Shown here: piece after piece, positions 1-5,196 of the stretch | Position numbering within the stretch: the stretch's first letter is position 1 | Layout of the letters: every line of letters begins with the position of its first letter | Origin: an uncultured Lachnospiraceae bacterium | GTDB lineage: Bacteria > Bacillota > Clostridia > Lachnospirales > Lachnospiraceae | NCBI GenBank assembly: GCA_946549155.1 | Contig: CAMNQN010000173.1 | Span: forward strand, 1-7,190 | Direction of reading: 5' to 3' | DNA: 7,190 nt | Made by a program: the position numbers and the translations under genes | The notes under the pieces: model-generated | Database searches by the model: none | Seen by the model: only the letters and a program-made list of their open reading frames with translations | Told to the model about the DNA's origin: nothing

Positions 1-152
1 CCATCTTAGTTTTTCTTGGTATCCGGAGATGTTTTCCAGATGTATATGGCCATGCAGCCCCGACTCATCCTGCGTCCTCTTACTCAACGATAACGCTCCC
101 CTGTCATTTTACAACAGTCCCGTTTACTTTTTTCTGATAATGAAATGAAAAA
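1..152. other. flank downstream of the lysine operon, no clear terminator
   Basis: These bases follow the aspartate kinase stop codon in the direction of transcription. I looked for an intrinsic terminator on the minus strand and found none. The best inverted repeat is ATCTGG with CCGGAT, located about 16-36, with a 9-base loop and no following U-tract. The operon may therefore continue beyond position 1 or end by another mechanism. Only a weak 20-codon ORF is visible. Confidence 0.4.
6..68 (-). CDS. possible 20-residue small ORF, unproven
   Basis: A 20-codon reading frame lies downstream of the aspartate kinase on the same strand. It starts with ATG at 68 and ends with TAA at 6-8. A GAGG motif (76-79) sits 7 bases before the ATG, a reasonable ribosome-binding position. 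The peptide begins MSRGCMAIYIW and ends in a lysine-rich tail; no family is recognised. An ORF this short with an SD-like tetramer is common by chance, so this is recorded mainly because the rest of this flank holds no other gene. It could equally be untranslated 3' sequence of the lysine operon. Confidence 0.12.
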   Translation of the reverse strand: MSRGCMAIYIWKTSPDTKKN

Positions 153-1472
153 TCACAGCTGTATTGTCACGAAAATATCATAAATCGCCTTCACCGCCGC
201 GTCGAAATCCTCATTGCGCACCCCGATAATGATATTCAGTTCGCTGGAACCCTGATCAATCATTTTGATATTGATATTGGCGTGGGCCAGCGCGGAAAAG
301 ATCCGGCCCGCAGTACCCTTGGCCGCCTTCATGCCCCGGCCTACCACCGCAATCAGCGCCAGATTGGACTCCAGATCCACAGAATCCGGATGCACCGCCC
401 GGTGCAGGCCTGCGATCACGGTCTGCTCCTTCTCGATAAATTCTGACTGATGCACCAGCACCGTGAAGGTATCGATACCGGAGGGAGTATGCTCGAAGGA
501 AATGCCGTTCTCCTCAAATACCTGCAAAACCTTGCGTCCAAATCCGATCTCGGAGTTCATCATTTCCTTTTCGATATTGATGGCGCAAAAGCCCTTCTTT
601 CCGGCGATGCCGGTAATCACATATTTGGGCTGGCGGCAGGTACTCTCCACAATGAGGGTTCCCTTATCCTCCGGCCGGTTGGTGTTGCGGATATTGATGG
701 GAATACCCTCCTGCCGCACCGGGAAAATCGCGTCCTCGTGCATCACCGTGGCACCCATGTAGGCCAGCTCCCGCAGCTCCCGGTAGGTGATCGTCTCGAT
801 GGGCTCCGGATTATCCACCACATGAGGATCCGTCACCAGCATACCGGAAACGTCGGTCCAGTTCTCGTATACGTCGGCCCGGACTGCCCGGGCCACGATG
901 GAGCCGGTGATATCTGAGCCGCCTCTGGAAAAGGTCTTAATGCTTCCGTCCGGCATCGCTCCGTAAAACCCGGGGATCACTGCGTTCTCCATGTTTTTCA
1001 GCCGCTGCCGTATCACATCATTGGTGGTCTCGCTGTCAAAATTCCCCTTTTCGTCAAACAGGATCACATCTGCGGCATCAATGAATTTGTAGCCCAGATA
1101 GGCCGCCATGACAATGCCGTTCAGATATTCTCCCCGGGACGCTGCGTAATCACGGCCCGCCTGCCGCAGGAAATAATCATGAATCACCTCGAATTCCGCT
1201 TCCAGGCTGATATCCAGCCCCAATCCCTCAATAATCTCCTGATACCGGTTTTTGATGAGCTGCATGGGCTCCTCAATATCCTGTCCCGCCGCAGCCGCGT
1301 CATAGCAGCGGTACAAAAGATCCGTCACCTTGATATCATCGGAATACCGCTTTCCCGGCGCGGAGGGCACCACAAATCTTCTGCTCTCATCCGAGCGGAT
1401 TATCTCCGCCACCTTTTTGATCTGGCTGGCGCTGGCCAGAGAGCTTCCGCCAAACTTAACAACTTTTTTCAT
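153..1472 (-). CDS. lysC: aspartate kinase (monofunctional, two ACT domains, YclM/ThrD-like)
   Basis: Phosphorylates L-aspartate to 4-phospho-aspartate with ATP, the entry step to lysine, DAP, threonine and methionine, in the cytoplasm. The 439-residue protein has the usual length. The amino-acid kinase domain (about 1-277) starts with KFGGSS (6-11), followed by RGE (113-115) and the SRGGSDITGS substrate/nucleotide loop (182-191). Two ACT domains follow at about 290-355 and 368-435, including the segment MIDQGSSELN (404-413), so allosteric feedback control is expected; the effector is not readable. The sequence resembles Bacillus subtilis YclM (aspartokinase III) throughout; this comparison is from memory. 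The start is fixed by GAGGAG at 1480-1485, 7 bases before ATG. It is the last gene of the dapA-dapB-aspartate kinase operon, 80 bases after dapB, and so should be under the lysine riboswitch. The symbol is generic; thrD is an alternative. Confidence 0.95.
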   Translation of the reverse strand: MKKVVKFGGSSLASASQIKKVAEIIRSDESRRFVVPSAPGKRYSDDIKVTDLLYRCYDAAAAGQDIEEPMQLIKNRYQEIIEGLGLDISLEAEFEVIHDYFLRQAGRDYAASRGEYLNGIVMAAYLGYKFIDAADVILFDEKGNFDSETTNDVIRQRLKNMENAVIPGFYGAMPDGSIKTFSRGGSDITGSIVARAVRADVYENWTDVSGMLVTDPHVVDNPEPIETITYRELRELAYMGATVMHEDAIFPVRQEGIPINIRNTNRPEDKGTLIVESTCRQPKYVITGIAGKKGFCAINIEKEMMNSEIGFGRKVLQVFEENGISFEHTPSGIDTFTVLVHQSEFIEKEQTVIAGLHRAVHPDSVDLESNLALIAVVGRGMKAAKGTAGRIFSALAHANINIKMIDQGSSELNIIIGVRNEDFDAAVKAIYDIFVTIQL

Positions 1473-1552
1473 CCTTTGACTCCTCAGGGAATGTAAGAAT
1501 TCCCGTTCCTCCTTTTATGCCCAAAGCCGGGAAGCTTTCCTCCCCGCTTCGG
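1473..1552 (-). promoter_or_regulatory. dapB-aspartate kinase spacer with two SD motifs and a hairpin
   Basis: On the minus strand this 80-base spacer holds two strong Shine-Dalgarno motifs: AGGAGG at 1508-1513, with no ATG, GTG or TTG at the right distance, and GAGGAG at 1480-1485, correctly placed for the aspartate kinase ATG. Between them is a perfect 6-bp inverted repeat, ATTCCC with GGGAAT (1487-1492 and 1499-1504), with a 6-base loop. A second weaker inverted repeat with a bulge lies at about 1526-1553 over the end of dapB. Neither hairpin has a U-tract, so they are not called terminators. Confidence 0.45.
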
Positions 1553-2311
1553 CTAAGCGTTGATCACATCGCTCATATTATAATAGCCCGCCGGCTTTCC
1601 TGCAAGATATTTTGCCGCCTGAACCGCACCTTTTCCAAAAACTGCTTTCGAGTAAGCGGTGTGGGTAAACTCGATCACCTCGTCCGTACCCGCGAACATC
1701 ACCTCGTGCACCCCGACGATATTGCCGCCCCGAAGGGAGGAAATCCCCAGCTCCTTCTTATCCCTGGCTTCGTAGGACTGGCTCCTGTCAAATTTATAGG
1801 TATACTGATGATCCATCGCCTCATTGATGCTGTCCGCCAGAGCCAGAGCTGTACCGCTGGGCGCGTCCTTTTTCAGATTGTGATGCTTCTCCACAATCTC
1901 AATGTCAAACCCCGCCGCAGCCAGCGTCCGGGCCGCCTCCTTCAGAAGCTTCATAAGCAGGTTGATCCCTAAGGACATGTTGGCGGAACGAAGCACCGCC
2001 ACCTTCTTACTATCCTCCTCCAGACGGGCGGTCTGCCCGTCGCTTAAGCCCGTGGTGCAGACCACAACCGGAACCTGACGGGAAACGCTGTAATCCATCA
2101 TCGCGTCAAAGGCCTTCGGAGAGGAAAAATCGATGATCACATCCGCATCCTCCCCGCATTCCTCCAGACTGGTATACACGGGGTAAGCATTTTTTCCCTC
2201 GTCCTTTAAATCAATGCCCGCCACAATGGTAATGTCCCCATCCTCCGCGATAATGTCGGAAATCACCTGACCCATATGGCCATTGCAGCCATTTATAATT
2301 GCCTTAATCAT
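1553..2311 (-). CDS. dapB: 4-hydroxy-tetrahydrodipicolinate reductase
   Basis: Reduces 4-hydroxy-tetrahydrodipicolinate, the DapA product, to tetrahydrodipicolinate with NAD(P)H in the cytoplasmic DAP/lysine pathway. From the chosen start it is 252 residues, normal for DapB. The N-terminal Rossmann fold carries the nucleotide motif NGCNGHMG (7-14). The family signature EKHHNLKKDAPSGTA spans 141-155; by alignment with the E. coli enzyme His143 and Lys147 are the catalytic pair and the PSGTA segment binds substrate. FGKGAVQAA near 225-233 is the usual C-terminal motif. An upstream in-frame ATG at 2332 would add seven residues, but a perfect AGGAGG (2318-2323) lies 6 bases before the ATG at 2311 and inside that longer frame, so 2311 is preferred. 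It is the middle gene of the riboswitch-controlled operon, 80 bases after dapA. Confidence 0.96.
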   Translation of the reverse strand: MIKAIINGCNGHMGQVISDIIAEDGDITIVAGIDLKDEGKNAYPVYTSLEECGEDADVIIDFSSPKAFDAMMDYSVSRQVPVVVCTTGLSDGQTARLEEDSKKVAVLRSANMSLGINLLMKLLKEAARTLAAAGFDIEIVEKHHNLKKDAPSGTALALADSINEAMDHQYTYKFDRSQSYEARDKKELGISSLRGGNIVGVHEVMFAGTDEVIEFTHTAYSKAVFGKGAVQAAKYLAGKPAGYYNMSDVINA

Positions 2312-2348
2312 CTTTATCCTCCTGTTTTTCATTCATGCTTTCCTGTCG

Positions 2349-2365
2349 GAATGGGGCTGCCATTC
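2349..2365 (-). repeat. small hairpin in the dapA-dapB spacer
   Basis: GAATGG (2349-2354) and CCATTC (2360-2365) form a perfect 6-bp inverted repeat around a 5-base loop, in the 80-base gap between the dapA stop and the dapB start. It has no U-tract, so it is not an intrinsic terminator. It could be an mRNA processing or stability element, or chance. Confidence 0.3.
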
Positions 2366-2391
2366 TCCGGCCGTCCCTCCTCTCCTCCGGA

Positions 2392-3276
2392 TTAAAGAAG
2401 CCCGTAACGCTCCATAGCCGCCCGCAGGCGCTCCACATTCTTCTCTTCCATCTCACACAGGGGCGCCCGCAGCGGGCCCACCTCCCTGCCCATAAGGTTC
2501 AGCGCTGTCTTTACCGGAATCGGGTTTACCTCACAAAACAGAGCCCCCACCAGGTCGATGGCCTCCAGCTGCAGCCGGCAGCTCTTCTCCACATCCCCTG
2601 CCAGGTAGGATGCCGCGATATCGTGGGCAGCCCTGGGGGCCACATTGGACAGTACAGAAATCACTCCCTTGCCGCCCAGCGCCATGATCGGTACGATCTG
2701 GTCGTCGTTTCCGGAGTAAAGGTCGATTTTATCCCCGGCCAGGCTCATCAGCTTCGCCACCTGGGAGATATTTCCGCTGGCCTCCTTGATCGCCACAATA
2801 TTTTCCACATGTTCCGCCAGCCAGGCCGCAGTCTCCGGCAGAATATTGCAGCCGGTTCTGCCTGGCACATTGTACAGAATAATCGGAAGCTTCACAGCAT
2901 TGGCAATGGCGCTGAAATGAAGCTTCAGCCCCTTCTGTGTCGCCTTATTGTAGTAGGGCGTCACCAGAAGCAGACCGTCCGCGCCGTATTTTTCCGCCTC
3001 CCGGGAAAGATAAATGGCCGTCTCCGTGCTGTTGGAGCCGGTACCCGCAATCACCGGGATGCGCTTCGCCACCTTGTCGATGGCGTATTTCACCACATCC
3101 AGATGCTCCTCATGGCTCAGTGTGGAGGCCTCCCCCGTGGTTCCGCAGATGATAACCGCATCCGTGCCTCCCGCAATCTGCTCCTCCAAAAGCTCCCCCA
3201 GCTTGTCATAGTTTACCTCACCGTTTTCATACATGGGCGTGACAATCGCAACGCCTGCACCTGTAAAAATTGACAT
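2392..3276 (-). CDS. dapA: 4-hydroxy-tetrahydrodipicolinate synthase
   Basis: Condenses pyruvate with aspartate-4-semialdehyde, the committed step to DAP and lysine, in the cytoplasm. The 294-residue protein has the full length of a class I aldolase TIM barrel. Visible active-site elements are CGTTGEA (44-50, with Thr46 and Thr47), TPYYNK (106-111, with the tyrosine of the catalytic triad at 109), YNVPGRT (135-141, with Tyr135 and substrate-binding Arg140), and the Schiff-base lysine Lys164 in IKEASGN (163-169). YSGNDDQ at 187-193 is the conserved barrel segment. The start is well fixed: AAGGAGGT at 3283-3290 lies 6 bases before the ATG and is fully complementary to the usual 16S rRNA 3' end. 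It is the first gene of the operon, directly downstream of the lysine riboswitch and its terminator. Confidence 0.98.
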   Translation of the reverse strand: MSIFTGAGVAIVTPMYENGEVNYDKLGELLEEQIAGGTDAVIICGTTGEASTLSHEEHLDVVKYAIDKVAKRIPVIAGTGSNSTETAIYLSREAEKYGADGLLLVTPYYNKATQKGLKLHFSAIANAVKLPIILYNVPGRTGCNILPETAAWLAEHVENIVAIKEASGNISQVAKLMSLAGDKIDLYSGNDDQIVPIMALGGKGVISVLSNVAPRAAHDIAASYLAGDVEKSCRLQLEAIDLVGALFCEVNPIPVKTALNLMGREVGPLRAPLCEMEEKNVERLRAAMERYGLL

Positions 3277-3329
3277 ATGCCTACCTCCTTATTTCTTTTT
3301 TTATCCCTCATAGCAGTTTCCCGTGATAC

Positions 3330-3361
3330 AAAAAACGGGCAGATACGTAAAGCATCCACCC
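3330..3361 (-). terminator. intrinsic terminator of the lysine riboswitch expression platform
   Basis: On the minus strand GGGTGGATGC (3352-3361) pairs with GTATCTGCCC (3337-3346) across the loop TTTAC, giving a 10-bp stem with three G-U wobbles. One G and then six T (3330-3335) follow, as in a Rho-independent terminator. It sits between the aptamer and dapA. Its 5' arm is the same sequence that the antiterminator uses. Just downstream CCCGT (3335-3339) could pair with ACGGG (3320-3324), enclosing the rest of the U-tract in its loop; this would form only if the terminator is not made. Confidence 0.88.
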
Positions 3362-3400
3362 TAAGAATCATCCGTCGTAAACGTTCTTTTGATAGCGCTC
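3350..3400 (-). promoter_or_regulatory. antiterminator of the lysine riboswitch
   Basis: The 3' end of the aptamer, GAGCGCTATC (3391-3400), can pair with GGTGG-A-TGCTT (3350-3360), with one bulged A and several G-U pairs. Below it AAGAA (3384-3388) pairs with TTCTT (3363-3367). This helix uses CTATC of the aptamer P1 stem and most of the terminator 5' arm, so it excludes both. It is a hand-built model, not an energy calculation. Confidence 0.65.
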
Positions 3401-3551
3401 CATCTATCCGATGACAGTCACATGGTTCTTCACCCTGTGCCCAAGCATACGGCCCCAGGAACCGCATCCTTTCGGCGTTTTCCCCTTTCCCTGCCTTCCC
3501 CTGCGCCTGAACACATCCGGTCAGTTACTCATGAAACACGCGACCTCTATC
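3391..3551 (-). promoter_or_regulatory. lysine riboswitch (L box) aptamer controlling dapA-dapB-aspartate kinase
   Basis: A cis-acting RNA that binds free L-lysine and switches transcription of the operon. On the minus strand the conserved L-box blocks occur in the right order: GATAGAGG (3551 downwards), ATGAGTAACTG (3522-3532), AAAGGGG (3482-3488), GCCGAAAG (3469-3476), GACTGTCA (3412-3419) and TGGAGCGCTATC ending at 3391. GATAG (3547-3551) pairs with CTATC (3391-3395) to close the multi-helix junction as P1. The length, about 161 bases, fits the family. It lies about 40 bases downstream of the predicted transcription start, followed by an antiterminator and an intrinsic terminator, so control should be at transcription, OFF with lysine. 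Reading frames crossing this stretch on both strands are not genes. Confidence 0.95.
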
Positions 3552-3595
3552 TGTATAACGAATGTAACCGCATTTTCACAGCTACGAACAACTTT

Positions 3596-3623
3596 ATTAT
3601 AACATCACAGCGAAACTTGTCAA
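3596..3623 (-). promoter_or_regulatory. sigma-A promoter of the lysine operon
   Basis: On the minus strand TTGACA (3618-3623) and TATAAT (3596-3601) are separated by 16 bases. Both hexamers are exact matches to the vegetative sigma factor consensus. Transcription should begin near 3589, giving a dapA leader of about 310 bases that contains the whole riboswitch. The -35 box is only 27 bases beyond the stop codon of the upstream cobO-like gene, which argues for a separate operon. Confidence 0.9.
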
Positions 3624-3650
3624 CCGTTTTTGCCGGCCTTGGCTTCCCAC

Positions 3651-4166
3651 TTAAATGTCCCGCTGGACAATATCGTCGGAACAGTAAGCTGTCTGCACCT
3701 CTGTCACCTCGTCCACGTAAGGCCACAGTGACTTGCAGCGGCTGATGCCGGTAAGAATCAGTTCTACGCCGTCCCCCACTGCCTCCAGCAGCGGAAGCAG
3801 CTCCTCCTCCGTGATGATTCCCTTTTGCGGAAGTCCCAGAATCTCATCCAGGATCAGCACGTCGCACTCGGAAGTCACCAGCACCTTTTTCGCGAAGTTC
3901 AGCCCGTTGCGGATATGCCCGATCTCCTCCTGCTTCTCCTCCTCCGTAAGCTCATTATAGCGCTCAGGGAATTTATCGAAACAGAACAGCTTGATCTCCG
4001 GCTCCAGCCGCTTCAGATAATCCAGCTCGGACTCTGCCTTTCCCTTCAAAAACTGTATCACAAAAACATTTTTCCCCGCGCAGGCCGCCTTGATGCCCTG
4101 CCCAATGGCCGCGGAGGACTTTCCGCCCCCGGTTCCGCAGTATATATGTATATATTTTTTATCCAT
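3651..4166 (-). CDS. CobA/CobO/BtuR-family P-loop protein (divergent corrinoid adenosyltransferase-like)
   Basis: The family transfers adenosyl from ATP to Co(I) corrinoids to make adenosylcobalamin. The 171-residue protein has a Walker A motif GTGGGKSS (11-18) directly after the first strand, the family strand VIQFLKG (36-42), a Walker B-like DVLILDE (102-108) and a late LTG (138-140). The fold and motif order match CobA/CobO. However, it is shorter than the roughly 200-residue classical enzymes. The FTWET-type segment that contacts corrinoid in Salmonella CobA is absent, with DKFPERYNELTEEE in that region. The usual TGR has become TGI, and the typical C-terminal KHAFDAG-like segment is missing. 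The start has GAGGTG at 4171-4176, a good distance before ATG. No cobalamin gene is adjacent. The family assignment is firm; the substrate is uncertain. Confidence 0.8.
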   Translation of the reverse strand: MDKKYIHIYCGTGGGKSSAAIGQGIKAACAGKNVFVIQFLKGKAESELDYLKRLEPEIKLFCFDKFPERYNELTEEEKQEEIGHIRNGLNFAKKVLVTSECDVLILDEILGLPQKGIITEEELLPLLEAVGDGVELILTGISRCKSLWPYVDEVTEVQTAYCSDDIVQRDI

Positions 4167-4190
4167 GCCGCACCTCTTTTTACTCTCTGC

Positions 4191-4233
4191 CCGGCGCCTT
4201 CTTCGGCCCGGACGCGCAAAACCCCTTTTGCAC
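4191..4233 (-). promoter_or_regulatory. two hairpins in the leader of the cobO-like gene
   Basis: Two adjacent inverted repeats lie just upstream of the ribosome binding site. The first is GCAAAA with TTTTGC (4216-4221 and 4226-4231), a perfect 6-bp stem on a 4-base loop that can grow to 8 bp in RNA through a G-U and a G-C pair. The second is CCGGGCC with GGC-G-CCGG (4191-4211), a 7-bp GC-rich stem with one bulge and a 6-base loop. Neither is followed by a U-tract on the minus strand. They could shape the mRNA leader or end the ssb-like transcript inefficiently. Confidence 0.4.
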
Positions 4234-4246
4234 TTCTTATTAGCCT

Positions 4247-4275
4247 ATCGTACTACATGTCACCAGTAATTGCAA
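4247..4275 (-). promoter_or_regulatory. possible promoter for the cobO-like gene
   Basis: On the minus strand TTGCAA (4270-4275) and TACGAT (4247-4252) stand 17 bases apart, each matching four of six consensus bases. The position, between the ssb-like stop and the two leader hairpins, suits a promoter for the gene starting at 4166. The match is moderate. Confidence 0.4.
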
Positions 4276-4290
4276 GTTTTCCAGCGCATT

Positions 4291-4315
4291 TGTTTTAGCT
4301 GTATGTTTTAGCTGT
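4291..4315. repeat. 12-base direct repeat over the ssb-like stop codon
   Basis: TGTTTTAGCTGT occurs at 4291-4302 and again at 4304-4315, separated by a single A. On the minus strand each copy contains TAA; the copy read first holds the actual stop codon of the ssb-like gene. It looks like a small tandem duplication with a 13-base period. Confidence 0.85.
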
Positions 4316-4952
4316 CCAGATATTCCAGCTTGCTGACGGACACCTCATAGGCAGTCCGTTTCTGGGTGGTTTCATCCTCCAGCCGCTTTACATATTCCCG
4401 GCTCTGAATCCGGCCCCAGATCTGCACATGGCCTCCCACCTCGAAGCCGGAGGCGAACCTGGCATTTCTTCCCCAGCAGATGCAGGGAATATAATCCGAT
4501 TTCCCATAGGGACGGTTTACGGCCAGCAGCATGTCGGCAATCTCCCTGCCAAGCGGCGTCCGACGGTATACCGGATTTTTGCAGATATAACCGTCCAGAA
4601 AAATCTGATTGCTCTTGATCTTGTCATTTTCCTCCTCCACAAAATGAATCTCCCTGGCAAAAATGGACAATACCAACCGATTCTTCTTCTCCTCGTGCCG
4701 GTTGTAGGAGCGGAACTGACCGAAAATCTGAATCATCTCTCCCTTATAATCCTGGGTTACGTCAATCAAGCGCTCAGAGATCATGACTGGTATGATATCA
4801 TAGGAGTCACTGAGCCTTTTGACAGAAATATCTATCATATAAAAGCCTTCCCCGTATACCTCATGGCTGAAACTGAAATCAGATAGAATCTCCCCCATAA
4901 TCTGAACCTGATTGTTTTCAATGAATTTTGGTTGCTGTGCATAGTCTGACAT
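4308..4952 (-). CDS. SSB-like protein with two OB folds
   Basis: A single-stranded-DNA-binding-like protein of 214 residues from the chosen start. Residues about 14-106 (NNQVQIMGEI onward) read as one OB fold with degenerate SSB features. Residues about 115-213 are a second OB fold with clearer SSB/PriB features: IFLDGYICKNPVYRRTP, LLAVNRPYGKSDYIPCICWG near 142-161, and GGHVQIWGRIQSREY. Canonical SSB has one OB fold and an acidic tail ending in DDDIPF; here the C-terminus is SKLEYLDS with no linker or acidic tip, so it is unlikely to be the replicative SSB. An ATG at 4985 would add 11 residues, but AAAGGGGAA (4962-4970) lies before the ATG at 4952, although at the long end of normal spacing, while the upstream ATG has no well-placed site. 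It is divergent from typA. The fold call is good; its DNA role is inferred. Confidence 0.8.
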   Translation of the reverse strand: MSDYAQQPKFIENNQVQIMGEILSDFSFSHEVYGEGFYMIDISVKRLSDSYDIIPVMISERLIDVTQDYKGEMIQIFGQFRSYNRHEEKKNRLVLSIFAREIHFVEEENDKIKSNQIFLDGYICKNPVYRRTPLGREIADMLLAVNRPYGKSDYIPCICWGRNARFASGFEVGGHVQIWGRIQSREYVKRLEDETTQKRTAYEVSVSKLEYLDS

Positions 4953-4970
4953 ATTGTCTTGTTCCCCTTT

Positions 4971-4982
4971 CTTCGTACGAAG
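4971..4982. repeat. 12-base perfect palindrome upstream of the ssb-like start
   Basis: CTTCGTACGAAG is its own reverse complement and lies immediately before the ribosome binding site of the ssb-like gene. It does not match the Bacillus LexA box, GAAC-N4-GTTC. It could be an operator, but one or two perfect 12-base palindromes are expected by chance in a window of this size. Confidence 0.3.
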
Positions 4983-5108
4983 CATCTCTTTTCGTATTTT
5001 TAGTATCTATTTATCTGTATTCCTCTGAATTCCGGTTTAGAACGGCAATCGTATAAGAAAAAACAGCATGTTTCGACAAGATATCTTTGGAAAATACGCT
5101 GTAATCCC

Positions 5109-5136
5109 TTGTTTTCTGGGAAATTTGTGATAGAAT
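5109..5136 (+). promoter_or_regulatory. extended -10 promoter of typA
   Basis: TGATAGAAT (5128-5136) is an extended -10 element, with TAGAAT matching five of six consensus bases and the TG dinucleotide at the correct place. A weak -35, TTGTTT (5109-5114), lies 16 bases upstream. Transcription would start near 5143, leaving a 5' leader of about 55 bases. Confidence 0.65.
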
Positions 5137-5196
5137 GGCAAAGGTAATAAAAAGAATACAGTCTATATTGATCAAAAGTCAGGAAGGGTAGGAAAC

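Larger units (their letters stand above)
4953..5196. other. divergent intergenic region between ssb-like gene and typA
   Basis: This 244-base AT-rich region must hold the start signals for both divergent genes. The typA promoter is readable on the plus strand (5109-5136). For the ssb-like gene the best minus-strand candidate is TTGTCG (about 5073-5078) with TATACG 18 bases further on, which is weak. No RNA structure or other gene of convincing length was seen; the only plus-strand frame starting in it (ATG at 5068, 20 codons) has no ribosome binding site. Confidence 0.4.

Noticed and set aside
16..36. Terminator for the lysine operon (ATCTGG with CCGGAT)
   Set aside because: The stem is short, contains a wobble pair and has no U-tract on the minus strand.
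2312..2332. Seven-residue N-terminal extension of dapB from the ATG at 2332
   Set aside because: The AGGAGG that serves the ATG at 2311 would lie inside the coding region, and the Rossmann strand begins directly at the shorter start.
2335..3273. 312-codon plus-strand frame antisense to dapA
   Set aside because: It lies across nearly all of dapA, which has complete catalytic motifs; the protein is Arg/His/Leu-rich in the manner of an antisense shadow.
3213..3467. 84-codon minus-strand reading frame over the dapA leader
   Set aside because: It runs through the lysine riboswitch, terminator and dapA ribosome binding site and has no recognisable protein features; the RNA elements explain the sequence.
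3389..3745. 118-codon plus-strand reading frame
   Set aside because: It is antisense to the riboswitch and to the 3' end of the cobO-like gene, with low-complexity composition and no family resemblance.
4167..4307. Cobalamin riboswitch before the cobO-like gene
   Set aside because: The gap is only 141 bases and I find no B12-box or the usual multi-helix core, only two simple hairpins.
4953..4985. Eleven-residue N-terminal extension of the ssb-like protein from the ATG at 4985
   Set aside because: That ATG lacks a well-spaced ribosome binding site, while AAAGGGGAA precedes the ATG at 4952.
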